From Hanleya hanleyi (lineage: Eukaryota > Mollusca > Polyplacophora > Lepidopleurida > Hanleyidae), in assembly GCA_036873755.1 (NCBI GenBank), contig JAVTVY010018960.1, positions 19,574 to 83,573 on the forward strand: a stretch of DNA of 64,000 nucleotides. The letters run 5' to 3'. Under the pieces are notes generated by a model that searched no databases, was not told where the DNA came from, and was given only the letters and a program-made list of their open reading frames with translations. The first letter of the stretch is position 1, and the number at the start of each line of letters is the position of its first letter. Below, one piece after another: positions 23,492-34,667 of the stretch. The translations under genes were made by a program, and so were the position numbers.

Positions 23492-24294
23492 CATGGCTAA
23501 TACGTACACTATTCAACACGATGGAGTTTGCTGCTGAAACTAATACTGCCGAAGCTTGCAGAGGCAGGGAGCATGGCCAACAAGATCCTAGACTAATTGC
23601 CAGACAACAAGATATACAGATAGAGGACAATCTCGTCGACGACGGGGTCATGGTACGCCAAGAAAAAGAAGAAGAAGAACAGACGGTACATGAAGAAGAA
23701 AGAAAAAAGAACATTTTGACAATCGATGAGGTCATGGTATGTCAAGACAATACTACCAACGAGGCATGGCTCGAAGACATTATGCAAAACCTGTTGAAAC
23801 AAGACGAAGAACAAAAAGAAGAAGAACAAGAAAAACAGACTTTGACGACCACTACAACGCAACAACAGCAGCAACAATATCTTGACGACTACTGCGCGGA
23901 GATAACAAGACTGCAGAGGGACCCAACAGTGGCGGTAAAGCAATTGCCATGTGTGAAATGTATTCCCCCAGCTACTCACTACGCCAAAGTCGCCCTGTTC
24001 CCGTGTGGTCACCAAGCGTTATGCGCCTGTTGTATCGCCAAACTTAGTGGGAGAGCACACCCTACGTCGTCAACGCCTTGCAAGTCCGTCCAGTGTGCAC
24101 TCGTCACGCTGAGATGCCCCTATGCACGAAGAGGAAGGAATAACTGCGTCAAATTCACTAATCAGTGCAACCATTACACCTCCAACCGGCCCTTATCAGG
24201 GCAACCCAATATCCCGGAAAGAGGGACTTTCAAACTCAAAGCACAATTCCAAAAAATCCCCAAACAAATGAGCTCCCTACATGCATACGCCTAG
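23492..24294 (+). CDS. RING-finger protein of the decayed Polinton region
   Basis: The ORF from the ATG at 23521 gives 257 residues. Comparison with the left copy puts the original ATG at 23494, now out of frame after a small deletion. The N-terminal half is acidic and Gln/Glu-rich, with low-complexity EEEEQ and QQQQQQ runs. From about residue 143 there is a RING-type zinc domain: CVKC, then CGHQALCACC, then CPYARRG. This fits C3HC4 spacing of the kind found in E3 ubiquitin ligases and in IAP-like viral proteins. The tail is basic. Ubiquitin ligase activity is inference from the domain alone. RING genes are not standard Polinton genes, so this may be an accessory gene. Confidence 0.72.
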
Positions 24295-24681
24295 GTAAAA
24301 ATAATAGGTAAATAAGACCTACACACACTAGTGTGTGAATGGGGGAAAACTTGCTAATAAGAGCACCTTACATACATGCACTCAGGTAAAAATAAGACCC
24401 CCGCACACACACTATAGTATGAATGGGCGTTACACAGTAATACTAGTCTAATATATGCACCGAGTATAGTCAGAGAAAGCCGAGTGTAAAAAATTAGTCC
24501 AAGGTTTCTGCCGAGTGTTTTTAAACCCGAGTGTAAATTAGGGAGGAGATGGAGATTGGTCATGGCGGGCTTTAGAATAGGTGGGGTAAAAATAAGGTGT
24601 GGAGATTGCCATAGGTGGGTCCTGGTGTTCTATATTTTGAATGTATATTGAGGCGATGGAGATTGGTAACGATCATAGAAT

Positions 24682-25338
24682 GTGGAGACAAATGGAGGTG
24701 TGGAGATTGACATTATGTGGGTCCTCGTGTTATTTGAATGTGCCACGTTAGAAGACCGCTTTCGGAGGACTGGGTTGACGGTTGTTACAGGGCAAAAGCC
24801 CGAAGTCGATTTCCTGCACGTGGGCCTGGGTGTGCACATTCGCAGTAGTGGTAATTGCTTTTTTCCCTGGTTGGAGCGGCGTGGAAAAAACGGCGCCCAT
24901 ATCACTCTCCGCCCGTCAATATGGATGGCCCTGAAAGCTGTTATCCCCGAGGTCGATGACTTACTGCACCCCGAAGCTAAAGAACAGGTAAAAGCTAAAG
25001 AGCTAGCAGCCCAAGACCCTGTGCTTACCCGGTGTCTTACACCTGGCTGCACCCTATTGTTGTGCACCAAACGAGTCGACCTCATCGATAACAGAGCGGA
25101 GTGTACATCCGAATCGCAAGTCTCTTTGTCACGGGAAGGATGGACCAACATGACACGTGTGTTAAAGGGTGCACTGGACGGCGATAGCATTCACCTGTGT
25201 CACGAGGTCTACATCTTCCGCGGTTGCTTTTTTGCTCAACTGACCTGTCTAAAAGGGGGAAATTTTACCCTGGAACCTGATCTATGGACGGCCCTGGAAG
25301 AAGGAGTGCCGTTTGTCGATGAAGTACTATATGTATAG
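24682..25338 (+). CDS. Duplicated-domain protein, paralogue of the 57.6-kb and 58.3-kb proteins
   Basis: The likely start is the in-frame ATG at 24715 (MWVLVLFECATL), giving about 207 residues. The protein contains two copies of one domain. The first has HITLRPSIWMALKAVIPEVDD. The second has SLSREGWTNMTRVLKGALDG, IHLCHEVYIFRGCFFAQL and FTLEPDLWTALEEGVPFVDEVL. The second copy aligns residue by residue with the broken gene at 58340-58797. The pattern of a GW-containing helix, a short sheet and a 'L.P.LW.ALE..' helix recalls PC4-like ssDNA-binding cofactors, but I cannot confirm this. Its position just before the integrase matches the intact element. Confidence 0.7.
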   Translation: METNGGVEIDIMWVLVLFECATLEDRFRRTGLTVVTGQKPEVDFLHVGLGVHIRSSGNCFFPWLERRGKNGAHITLRPSIWMALKAVIPEVDDLLHPEAKEQVKAKELAAQDPVLTRCLTPGCTLLLCTKRVDLIDNRAECTSESQVSLSREGWTNMTRVLKGALDGDSIHLCHEVYIFRGCFFAQLTCLKGGNFTLEPDLWTALEEGVPFVDEVLYV

Positions 25339-25420
25339 GGTTCACACAGTGTAGTTTCAGTGTCTTCCCATGAAGTGAACACAGAAGACTTACACCCCAC
25401 GAAAGGGTCGGGACAAGCAT

Positions 25421-26481
25421 GTGGACAAGGTGTTAACGGATTTGTATTACAGCCCAGTCAGTACAGCCGCTTATAGCGCTTTGGGAGCGCTCGCTCGAGC
25501 TGCGAATGGCATCAGTCGAGCTGAAGTTCGGGAATGGTTAAAAATCCAAGACACTTATAGCTCACATCGAGCAGCCCGACGGCATTTTCACCGTAACCGA
25601 GTCATCGAAGGAGGACTAGACGCACAATGGCAGGCGGATTTGGTGGATGTGAGTCGATTTGCTTCCCACAATGATGGACATCGGTACATGTTGACCTGTA
25701 TCGGTATTTTATCGAAGCTAGTACGCGTGGGTGGTACTCATCCGGATCAAAACAGGCGAGAATCTTGTACAGGCGTTCCAGCAGATTTTCAAGACGGGAC
25801 GCAAACCCTACTATTTGCAAACGGCTGAAGGCGCAGAATTTCTCAACCGACACCTTCAAGCCTTTCTCAAGAAACTTTAGGTGTTTTCTTCCATACGTAC
25901 TACGAGATCAAAGCCTCTGTGGTGGAACGATTCAATCGTAACTTTAAAGGGCGGATGTACAAGTATTTTACAGCCAAAAACACCCGACGGTACATCGATG
26001 TGCTACCTTAGCTCGTCCGAGGGTACAATCGAGCCTATCATCGCAGTATCCAGCGGGCTCCCATCGATGTGATGGAACGCAACAAACATCAAGTGCACCG
26101 TACTCTGTACTCTCCTCCTGAAGAACCTATAACTTCAACTCGTTACAAACGCGGAGATGTGGTACGGATCAGTAAAGTCAAAGGTCAATTTGAGAAAAGT
26201 TACTTGCCCAACTGGAGTGATGAGCACTTTGTGATTGTTCGCCATAGCCTCCGAAACCCACACGTGTATCAACTGGAAGATCTACAACGGGAAACACTGC
26301 AAGGGTCGTTTTACGAGGCGGAATTACAACCGGTCGTAAAAACACAGAAATACTACTACACGGTGGAGGAGATTTTAAAAACAGAACGTCGACGTGGCAA
26401 GCTGTTTCATTTCGTCAAATAGCAAGGTTGGCCCAGTTCGTTTAATTCCTGGGTCTCAGCCCGTGACATGAAACGGCTATA
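25421..26481 (+). pseudogene. Polinton integrase (broken copy)
   Basis: The reading begins VDKVLTDLYYSPVSTAAYSA and parallels the intact integrase at 58826 throughout. Damage: a frameshift near 25725, another near 25825-25880, an in-frame TAG near 26011 and a TAG in place of the chromodomain Trp near 26420. The integrase-type ADLVDVS and VVERFNRNFKGRM, and the chromodomain YYYTVEEILKTERRRGKLFH, remain readable. CTATAAATTCG at its 3' end corresponds to the TATA box at the end of the intact gene. Confidence 0.9.
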
Positions 26482-26482
26482 A

Positions 26483-27240
26483 ATTCGACTCCATTACAAC
26501 ACATGTAAGGGAAGTGGGAAGAGGTGCCGACATACTGACAGAGTCACATGCCTTCACAGTATAGTCTTCTGGTTAACCAATTCTAAAGCACATACCAAGA
26601 ATCTAACGATTCGTGACATGTGTTGTATCTCAGGTACGCTTTTATTGCACCTGTTCATGTGGCAACTTGGATGACATCACCACACGGCCCCTAGCACCGG
26701 CATAAGCGGTATTAGAGAGCTATGATAGAAATGCTCTGACAACTCGTATATTGGTAATTGGTGAGCTGTGTCTTTGTGACAACTCTTACACTGGGGATTG
26801 GTGAGCTGTATCATCGTCAGATGAAAATGACGGCATTGAAACACAAAAGCCTAATCTGTAAGGCTCGATGTCGACCCAGCATCAACTTCCCACAAATGCC
26901 AACATGTATCATAGACCAAAAGGCCTGTATAGGGGGCTGGCCTCGGAGACGAAACGTCCACCAGCGGAATCTCGCCATATACAGGTAAAAATTATAACAC
27001 ATGTAAGGGAAGTGGGAAGAGGTGCCGACATACTGACAGTCACATGACTTCACAGTATAGTCTTCTGGTTAGCCAATTCTAAAGCACATACCAAGAATCT
27101 AACGATTCGTGATATGTGTTGTATCTCAGGTACGCTTTTATTGTACCTGTTCTTGTGGCAACTTGGATGACATGACCACACGGCCCCTTGCACCGGCATA
27201 AGCAGTATTAGATACAAATTTAGAGAGCTATGATAGAAAT
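26483..27240 (+). repeat. 0.75-kb element with direct terminal repeats (copy 1)
   Basis: A block of about 235 bp ('acacatgtaagggaagtggg' to 'cggcataagcggtattag') occurs at about 26495-26715 and again at about 27000-27210, flanking about 270 bp of internal sequence. The same arrangement occurs at 41.32-42.05 kb. Its 'cacggcccctagcaccggca' box is related to the 3' end of the RT elements at 16.3 and 28.6 kb, so it may be a non-autonomous relative with tandem ends. No protein is supported. Confidence 0.75.
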
Positions 27241-27269
27241 GCTCTGAAAACTCGTGGATAGAGCACAAC

Positions 27270-27530
27270 TTTCTTTACTGCTGCGCACTCGAAAAGGACA
27301 AGTCGGTACTGTCGTGTGTATGCTAGCGCTTCTGTGTGTCTTGTTTGCAGGTGTCTTCTACGACTAGGCGTACCTGATATCGTGTTTCGACCTACCACCA
27401 CATCCAACCCGGTCACCCCAACGCCAAGTCCATCGCCCTACTACCACCACCAACACTACCCTTCCTTCTACGGATTCCACGTCGGTATCCACCCCCCTTC
27501 TTTTGACGTCGGTACCACCAGTCCACCTCG

Positions 27531-27575
<45 letters not shown>

Positions 27576-27799
27576 TTACTACTACTACATCACGTCCACC
27601 GGTCCATCCGACACCTTTGACACCTCTACTACGGGTCCCTCTACCACTACAGTGACGACCGCAGGTGAGGCACTCAAAGCCAGTTTGTACCGAGGTGTAA
27701 GATTACCACGGCAACGGTACCCCCAGGACTACGACCCCCGGTGGGATCCACGACAACGGTGGTGGGCCTCCGAACGACGGGCCCAAAACACCAAATAAC
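27270..27799 (+). pseudogene. Polinton membrane/mucin-like protein (broken copy)
   Basis: 'LCVLFAGVFYD' followed by a stop and then Thr/Pro-rich sequence corresponds to LLSVLYGGVFYDVAY and the Thr-rich region of the gene at 59950. A pure TAC/ACT trinucleotide run at about 27531-27590 has expanded inside the Thr-rich region. The N-terminal part is lost next to the 0.75-kb repeat. Confidence 0.7.
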
Positions 27800-27816
27800 T
27801 AATGTGGTGGAACACC

Positions 27817-29423
27817 ATGGATCCTCGGTGGCAGCATCCTTTCACCCGGCTCGGGGGAAACACAGTTCGTTCAACGTCATATCCAACAGGGGCCAGCGCT
27901 CATTTCACCCCCTGTGGCCCACATCGTCTGGTGTTATGAAGCCTGTCAGCCTGCGTATGAGCGTATGGCGCGGAACCCTGGACCCACCTTTGTGGAAGGG
28001 TTACCCACAGAAGCGGACTTGGCCCCGGATACTTTGGTGGTGGTGGATGAGCTGATGGCGGAAACGGATAGTCGGGTGACCCAGCTCTTTACCAAAGGCA
28101 ACCATCATCGCAGGTTGAGCATCATCTACATCGTCCAGAGTCTGTTCAGTAAAAACAAAGAGCACAGGAACATCAGTTTGAATGCCCAGTATGTGGTGTT
28201 GTTCAAAACCCCCAGAGACGCGTCGCAAATTATGCACCTGGCGAGACAGATGTACCCTAAATTACAAGCGTCTGGTCCGTCATTCATAATTCAGCCGTCG
28301 TCCATTAAAGAATATCCGCGTCCATAATCCAAAGACCTATTCCATATAACAGTATTAGCACCAAATTCAAAAAGACAATCATAGTATACATAAACATAGG
28401 CTTGTTTCCTGCAAGAGAAAAGCGGTCAACCGTTTTCAATAATGCCGGCAAGACATCATGATGTTCCAAAAATATCAAATCCGTATCGCTGATCAGTATT
28501 CTGAATCCATAATATTCGTTGTAAAGTCGTCATCTAAAGAATGATGTATCTCAGTCACGCTTTGATTGTGACTGTTCATATGAGTACCATGAGGATCTTG
28601 AAGTACATGGGTTCATACGGCCCCTAGCCCCGGGTTAAGTGCAATTAAACACAAGTCACGAAACGTAGCGCCATAGATCTTGCACGCTACGCTCGTATTT
28701 TGTTATCAGCATGCGATATGTATCGCCAAATTTGCGAAACTTTGAGTGGAGGCGCTTGGTGGTGTAGCCCTGTTTGATAAGTTTCTGCAACAATGTTTTG
28801 TGACGTTGTTTCAAATCGTCACATTTAACACAGGATCTAGCAAATGCTACTAGGCATGAAATGTATACGCCATATGCAGGTCCCACTGGAATATTACTGT
28901 CCAGAAAGCGATATTTTACGATGTCGAAATTGTAATCATCTCTTTTGTCATACGGTCGACGAGAGAGAAGGCCCGCTTCATTTTTATGGAGATATAGGTC
29001 TAAATATGATGTGCATGTTGGGCTATCTGTAGTTTCCTTCAAATCCAGTGAAGGTGGATATATATCCTTCACTGCGTCAATTATATAGCGATTATCCACA
29101 GCGAGAAGATCGTCTATATAGCGTTTGTTGAATGAGAAGGAACGGGCTTTGAATGGATTGGTTTTTAAAAGCGCCTGCAATGACGGACCAGACGCTTGTA
29201 ATGCATATAGTCATATTCATAAGAGAACAGATATAGGTCAGCCAACAGTGGTGCACAATTAGTACCCATTGGAATACCTATATGCTGTTTGTTCGGGAAG
29301 CCTTTGAAGATGCCAACCAGGGTGCCCACGGCTACCTGCTCGTTGACTTGAAACAAGGGACACCCTCAGCACTTGCGGACAGAGATTTTTCCCGATGAGT
29401 TCCAGACGGTGTACACCCTGAAA
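27817..29423 (+). pseudogene. Polinton packaging ATPase, damaged and split by an RT element
   Basis: The start (ATGGATCCTCGGTGGCAGCA) equals that of the intact ATPase at 60417. A small deletion removes sequence just before the Walker A loop, and the loop Lys codon now reads Glu (GSGET). The Walker B region LAPDTLVVVDELMAE and the following QLFTKGNHHRRLSIIYIVQ are intact. The frame is cut at about 28260 by an inserted RT element and resumes at about 29290 with FEDANQGAHGYLLVDLKQG. The ATPase family (A32/FtsK-HerA type) drives DNA into capsids; this copy cannot work. Confidence 0.9.
28262..29292 (-). mobile_element. Truncated reverse-transcriptase element (Penelope-like?)
   Basis: The minus-strand ORF (28656-29180) plus a frame-shifted upstream piece (to about 29300) reads IGIPMGTNCAPLLADLYLFS, then KRYIDDLLAVDN (catalytic YIDD), then YLDLYLHKNEAGLL, and finally SNIPVGPAYGVYIS and LIKQGYTTKRLHSKFRKFGD. 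It is truncated at the 5' end and followed by a non-coding 3' part. Its far end carries a 24-base inverted copy of its own coding sequence (28262-28285 against about 29186-29209). It lies inside the ATPase pseudogene. Penelope-like assignment is inference, helped by the tandem truncated copies at 16 kb. Confidence 0.8.
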
Positions 29424-29469
29424 TAAATAAGAAGACAGAACACTACTTCAAACCATTCAGTTCATCATC

Positions 29470-29793
29470 ATGTCTGCGCAGGTACGGCAGCACGCGCCGG
29501 CGCTCCGGGTGTTACGCAGCGCGCCACCGGAGGTGGTCCGGGTCCTGGTGCGCGGCGCGGACGCGGCAATTGGTACGGTGCTTGTGTGAAGTCGCTCACA
29601 ATGTGTTAAAAGGAAATGTTCCCCTCAGTCCTCTGCAGAAAGGAAAATTGCAACGGCACAAGACGGGTCTCCGAACTCTGGTGAAAAGAAAGAGGTGTTA
29701 CAGAAAGGTGGATTTCTTGGTGCACTACTCGCTCCATTAGCAGCCTCCGTTCCGGGTCCACTAGTAGGGTCCCTCTTGGGTGGAGCACGCTGA
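29470..29793 (+). pseudogene. Small virion-type protein with hydrophobic tail (broken copy)
   Basis: The start MSAQVRQHAPALRVLRSAPP matches the gene at 61179, and the C-terminal GGFLGALLAPLAASV also matches. A stop near 29587 and a second frame change near 29690 break it. The family is present in many Polintons/adintoviruses; its role in the particle is inferred from position among capsid genes. Confidence 0.8.
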
Positions 29794-29801
29794 ACAAAAT
29801 C

Positions 29802-30567
29802 ATGGACCATACGAAAAAAATGATGCTGGTCGAACCTCGGCTCTTACAAAGCTTGCAATCACCCTACCCTGTTCCTGCCACGGTGCAACAACTCCAGTCC
29901 CTCGATGAAGAGATGAATAGCATACTCCAACGCCGACTGCCCGATCACGAGAAAATTCAACTCTACCATCAGACCCTGAATCGGTAAAAGACGTTTATGG
30001 ACCAATATAGTAGTAGTAGTAGTAGTAGTCCAACATCATCACCACCACCACCGCCACCCTCATCATCCTCACTTCAGCTCGAAGATGAAGTGTTGACCAG
30101 AGTCTCGAAGGCCTTCAAGGCCAAGGCTCGTTTATTGTTGGACCGGGTGAAACAGAATCCTGATATGGGCTGAACTGCTTATTCGAAACCAAGTGGTCCC
30201 GGGGTCCCATATCACCGATCTGATCAACGATACGGTGCGCTCTCGCAAACACTATAATCCACCGGGTTGGGAAGCCTTTGCTCAGGAGTTGAAAGACACA
30301 CACGTCCCTCGAGAATTGGTGGGTAATCCTCAACGCTGGCCTTTAATGCAGAAAAACCGTCACCCCTTGACCACCCCTTTGACACCTCCCAAAACACCCT
30401 CACGGTCACGTGCCCGGTCTATGTTACCCTACTGGAGCAGAGAGTGGACAGCCTCCCTACGGGGCTCTCCACGTTCACTTCGAACTTCCCCTCGAACTCG
30501 AACACGCCGGTGCAGACGTCCACCCAAACCTCCGCAGAAAGTGTTCGGTGACTGGGGGCCTCTATAA
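29802..30567 (+). pseudogene. Pro-rich conserved Polinton protein (broken copy)
   Basis: It matches the gene at 61514: MDHTKKMMLVEPRLLQSLQS at the start and TDLINDTVRSRKH and VPRELVGNPQRWPLMQ further on. An in-frame TAA near 29985 and a break near 30170 interrupt it. The Pro-rich linker has become an AGT plus ACC repeat (about 30007-30060). Confidence 0.85.
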
Positions 30568-30614
30568 GGGAAGTCTATAAAAATGAGCGCGTGCCATCGG
30601 GTGAGTCAGTCGTC

Positions 30615-30866
30615 ATGTTTTACCTCACGTTGCCCAGTAACAGTTCGCTCGGTGTGTTTCCTGACAACACCTTGTCCAAGTACGTGATCCAGTTACCGCA
30701 ACCGTTGCATTTACCTGGACGCTGGGAATGTGGACTCGTGGATATCCAATACACTTACTCGTGGTACAACGTGCGAGCCGGTGAAGTGTGGTACGAGGTG
30801 ACCTGCGAAAGGAAACTAGAACTCGTGGACTTCGAAATCGCCATCCCTTTCTTGTCTTTGTTATGA
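30615..30866 (+). pseudogene. Penton-type capsid protein, truncated copy
   Basis: The first 65 residues match the gene at 62399 (MFYLTLPSNSSLGVFPDNTL, then the WECGLVDIQYTYSWYNVRAGE region). Similarity stops at about 30815 and the frame ends shortly after in unrelated sequence. This is the right edge of the decayed Polinton. A TATAAAAATG string lies about 35 bases upstream of the start. Confidence 0.88.
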
Positions 30867-30869
30867 AAG

Positions 30870-32750
30870 GTAATAGGTTCTTGGTTGACTAAAGTAGTCT
30901 AAAACAGCACAAAGATCCGGTTATTGGCAAAAATGAACCTCGGGAGTCCTGTAGTTATATTTGGTCGTTTGGACATTACACAACCAAACAGATAATTTGA
31001 GCCAAAATAATTTGTGTATTCAGAACATGGAATGCAATATGATGTGCAAAGAAGGCAATGAGGAGACGATTGATTTATTTACCAAAATAAAGGTGAACAT
31101 TGACAGTCATCGTGCATAGGTATTATGGTGGCAGACGTTTAGTCAACACTTCAAAAACTTTGATTTTCACCGTAAACACAGCAAGACATGTTGGATGAAC
31201 ATATGTTATTGTTCGAGAATTGTGATCCAGCTAAACCACAGATCAGTGTGCCAGAAGAATATTATTAACTTGAATTAAACTGAATAAGCCTGAGAAGTCC
31301 TTGCTTTTAATAAAACAAGCTCTTCGCGATTTGTCTGTACTGGTTTAAAACACAATGTTAAGCACTGGAATTGATATGTACATATTAAGGCAACTATATG
31401 TATATATAGCCTTACATATGAATAAATTTATTATTGCTATTGAAAAGTCCATAAAATGGACGAAACCGGTTTAGCAGAGCAATATTCAGTTTAGCTCTAA
31501 CTCTACATTTTGTGTAGGTTTATTTCTTACTCATATATATATAAATATGGGAGTTTACGAACTGTCAGACATGACTGACGAAATGGTCACTGAAATCGTC
31601 AAGATTCCACAATATTCGGGTACCATTTGGTTCTGAGATCAGGAGTTCAAGATATTTGCATATGATCTTTGTAAATCTTTCGGTATCGTTCAGTTTATTT
31701 CGCGACGATCCGAGAACTTTGCGGGAATCTATTTATGGAAATATGTAATAATTGCACACCAGATTTAGTTATTGCCTCTACGTAGAATAGCGGCAAAATG
31801 TCCTGACACTAACCTCGGCTAAGAACCAGTCAATTTTTTTTTGATAATTTACTTTTTATTTTTTTTATTCTGGATTCCTGTTACACTCAACACTCCCAAG
31901 GTCCAGGTTCCCTGGGAAGTGGGACTTATTAACTATCAAATGTTAACCACTATATAAGAGGGCGCCATACATACTATGAGTGCATGACAATAGCATACCA
32001 GTATGCAGCAATGTAGTACCAGTAAGGTATTTCAATGATGGACATACTGAAAAATACATACCGGTATCTGTTGCATATGAAATACATAGGCTTAGCTGTA
32101 ACTCTGATAAACCAGGACCACACAAATATGTTGTAACAATGCACATGTATGTAAAATGACGGAAATTATATCGCAGATGCTATATACATGATATATTTTA
32201 CGAATATTTTCAGTTATGAATTTATACTTGGAGATGGTCTCATTTGTCAGCCTTGTATGTTTGGATTAATATATGCGGGAGGATTTTTTTGAAGCGATGT
32301 ATTTGCTAAATATATATATTTTCAGAAAGCGCAGACTCGATATGATCTGTCCTTCAAAGTATCTGCTCGCGTGTGTCTAAAATAAAACAAGACCAGGCGA
32401 GAAAATAAACAACCACAAAACTTGATTTCCGCAACATTTACCATGCGTCTATGCCCCAAGAGAATGATAGTTCACATGAAGGGTCCCGTAGACGTCTCCT
32501 GATCATTTGAAACAGCTAATTCGGTCGCAATGACCTTGGAAATTTGCATGACCTCTGTGCCGTCACACAAGCAGCACGTAGGAAAAACCGATTCACGGAG
32601 AATGACGTGCGAAAAATATAGTACACGCTCGTTCACCCTCAAAATAGAAAAAAACGAAATCGACCCGATTGACCTAAAAAAATTGCATATGACCTCTGTG
32701 ACGTCAAACGAGCAGCACGTAGACAAAAACGGTTCACGGAGAATTACGTG
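30870..32750. other. P450 intron sequence, no gene seen
   Basis: A/T-rich sequence without recognisable ORF, RNA or element signature. A pair of similar blocks at 32560-32640 and 32690-32760 ('gagcagcacgtag', 'ttcacggagaat') begins the repeat cluster that follows. Confidence 0.55.
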
Positions 32751-32759
32751 CGATACATA

Positions 32760-33245
32760 TTGACCCCTGCACACCATTATTAATATCTGGTTGCGCATAA
32801 GCGGTAATGCCCGCATAGATTCACGGAGAATGACGTGCGATACATATTGATCTCTGCGCACCATTATTTAATATCCGGTTGCGCATAAGCGTAAATGCCC
32901 GCGCACTGACACCAGGAGGCGCTGTTGACCTACTTGTAACGTCACTTCCGGTTCCGGTCACATGACCGGAAGTGTCCTTTGACCCCTGCGCACCATTATT
33001 AATATCCGGTTGCGCGTAACAGCAAATGTCCGCGCATTGGCACCAGGGGGCGCTGTTGACCTACTTTGTGACGTCACTTCCGGTTCCGATCACGTGACCG
33101 GAAGTGACTTTTGACCCCTGCGCACCATTATTAATATCCGGTATTGCGCGCATGCGCAGGTGTCAAAGGCCACTTCCGGTCACGTGACCGGAACTGGAAG
33201 TGACGTCAAAAAGTAGGTCAACAGCGCCCCTCTGTTGTCAATGCG
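32760..33245. repeat. Cluster of 'caccattattaatatccggt' repeats with fold-back arms
   Basis: The core occurs about four times (near 32773, 32860, 32991 and 33123). It is accompanied by 'ccaggnggcgctgttgaccta' and by CACGTGACCGGAAGTG motifs in both orientations, so stretches of it can fold back. The family matches 1860-2215 and 48890-49155. Confidence 0.8.
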
Positions 33246-34114
33246 CGGGCATTTGCTTTTATTCTACTACTTCGGAGTACCCTTGACGACCGCTTCAAGA
33301 CGAGACCCTGCACTACCCATTTGGGTCGAATATGATCCATATAGACCCACTGACTGGGTGCCAAGTCCGTTTTTCCGCATTTTTACGAGAGATCCGGAGT
33401 TTTTTCAAGTCTCACGTTTGCATCCAACCTCCAGTCACTTGACTGGAAGCGACGATGTTGGTTCAAGCAGTCGGTGCTCGGAGTACAGACAGTTTTAGGC
33501 AAGGAAGACTACTAATAGTATGAGAAGTGACCTCGAGGGCCCGAGGTTAAAGCTCAACCCAAGCTCTCAGGTCAAGGACCCAAGGTCAAAGGTCATCGAA
33601 CAAACACCTATGCACAGCCCCAAAATGCCATCTTTCTCTACTTCACATGTGCACCATGACGTCACTTCTTGTCAAAAAGAAATCTTTTCTTGGGTAAGAT
33701 AAATTTTCTTACCTCATGAACGGATTAGCTTTCTCAAAAGAAGAAAACAGCAATTTTAGTTCCAATATATGTTAAATTATTCGGAAATAGTGTCTTTAAA
33801 TGAAATGTAGAAGATAAATATGAAGCTATCGTTGCTAGCAAATTTGGGGTAATTAACGTCGATATTAAAGTACATTAGTCTTCTGAAAGTACATGAAAAT
33901 ATTTCTTATTTCTAGAAACGTATTAAAATATTAAAGGCAATTTCTAGAATATAGAAATAATAAATAGATAATATGTTTTGTAGACAATTCTTAAAACGAA
34001 TAAAATCTAGAATGTTCCTGAATTTTATTTGCTTCGCCTGTTTTGTTGTTGCAACATTTTTTTAATATCCGCTGACCGGTGACCGTTATTAATTAAACTC
34101 AACATTAAAAGAAC

Positions 34115-34318
34115 TAGTGACGGAAAACGATGCCGGCGTACTCACACGGCTGAACCGGCATGGGTTCGGGCCCCGCTGGTGCATGTGTGAAAGTTTGCCA
34201 GTTACTTGCTGACGGGCGGTGGCTCTTGGTACTCCGTCTTCCGCCACTAACCACACTGAGCATGAGTGAAATAACCTTGAGTGTGACATTAAACCAAACT
34301 CCTCCCCCAGAACCTATG
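34115..34318 (+). repeat. tRNA-derived SINE with mollusc-type tail
   Basis: 'catgggttcgggccccgctg' provides a B-box-like motif, and about 120 bp further on is a 3' tail 'gagtgaaataaccttgagtg' plus 'tgacattaaacc'. The same tail type is at about 45430-45465. The family name is not known to me. Confidence 0.6.
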
Positions 34319-34386
34319 TACAATCACTAAGGCGAATATAAACCCGTTTTCACAATTTGTCTCTACCTTTCTTACCCTGTCAATAG

Positions 34387-34514
34387 GTGTTATCCAATCT
34401 TTGGGCTGTACACCATGATGACACATTGTGGGAGGAACCGTGGGAATTCCGACCAGAGAGATTCCTTGATGAGAACGGAAATCTTGTTCCTGCTGAACAT
34501 CCAAGCAAAAAAAA
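34387..34514 (+). CDS. Cytochrome P450, internal exon (PERF region)
   Basis: The exon follows 'cttaccctgtcaatag' and is followed by GTGAGC. It enters in phase 0, as required by the exon ending at 21002, and ends with two bases of a codon. The peptide starts [20 protein letters not shown], continues [18 protein letters not shown], and includes the PERF motif that packs with ExxR. It is too short and too split to show as a single long ORF, but phase, length and content all fit. It is the fourth visible exon of the gene. Confidence 0.94.
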
Positions 34515-34667
34515 GTGAGCGAAGTTTGTTGGAACAATACATTCACTAAATAATGCTGATGAATCTGAAATAAGTTGAAATTAAATATGCTAAACAGAAG
34601 ATGGGGTTACCCGACCAGAACATGTAAAAATGTAACAGTGCATTATCAGCATGGGAGCTTACCAACC

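Larger units (their letters stand above)
22391..30820 (+). mobile_element. Decayed Polinton/Maverick inside a P450 intron
   Basis: Polinton-type genes lie in the same order as the better copy at 57-64 kb: paralogue of the 57.6/58.3-kb proteins, integrase with chromodomain, membrane/mucin-like protein, packaging ATPase, small hydrophobic-tail protein, Pro-rich protein, penton-type protein. Most carry stops, frameshifts or insertions. The copy is truncated at about 30.82 kb within the penton gene, and the major capsid gene is missing. A 0.75-kb direct-repeat element (26.48-27.24 kb) and an RT element (28.26-29.29 kb) are inserted in it. No terminal inverted repeat or target duplication is recognisable. 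Confidence 0.88.
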
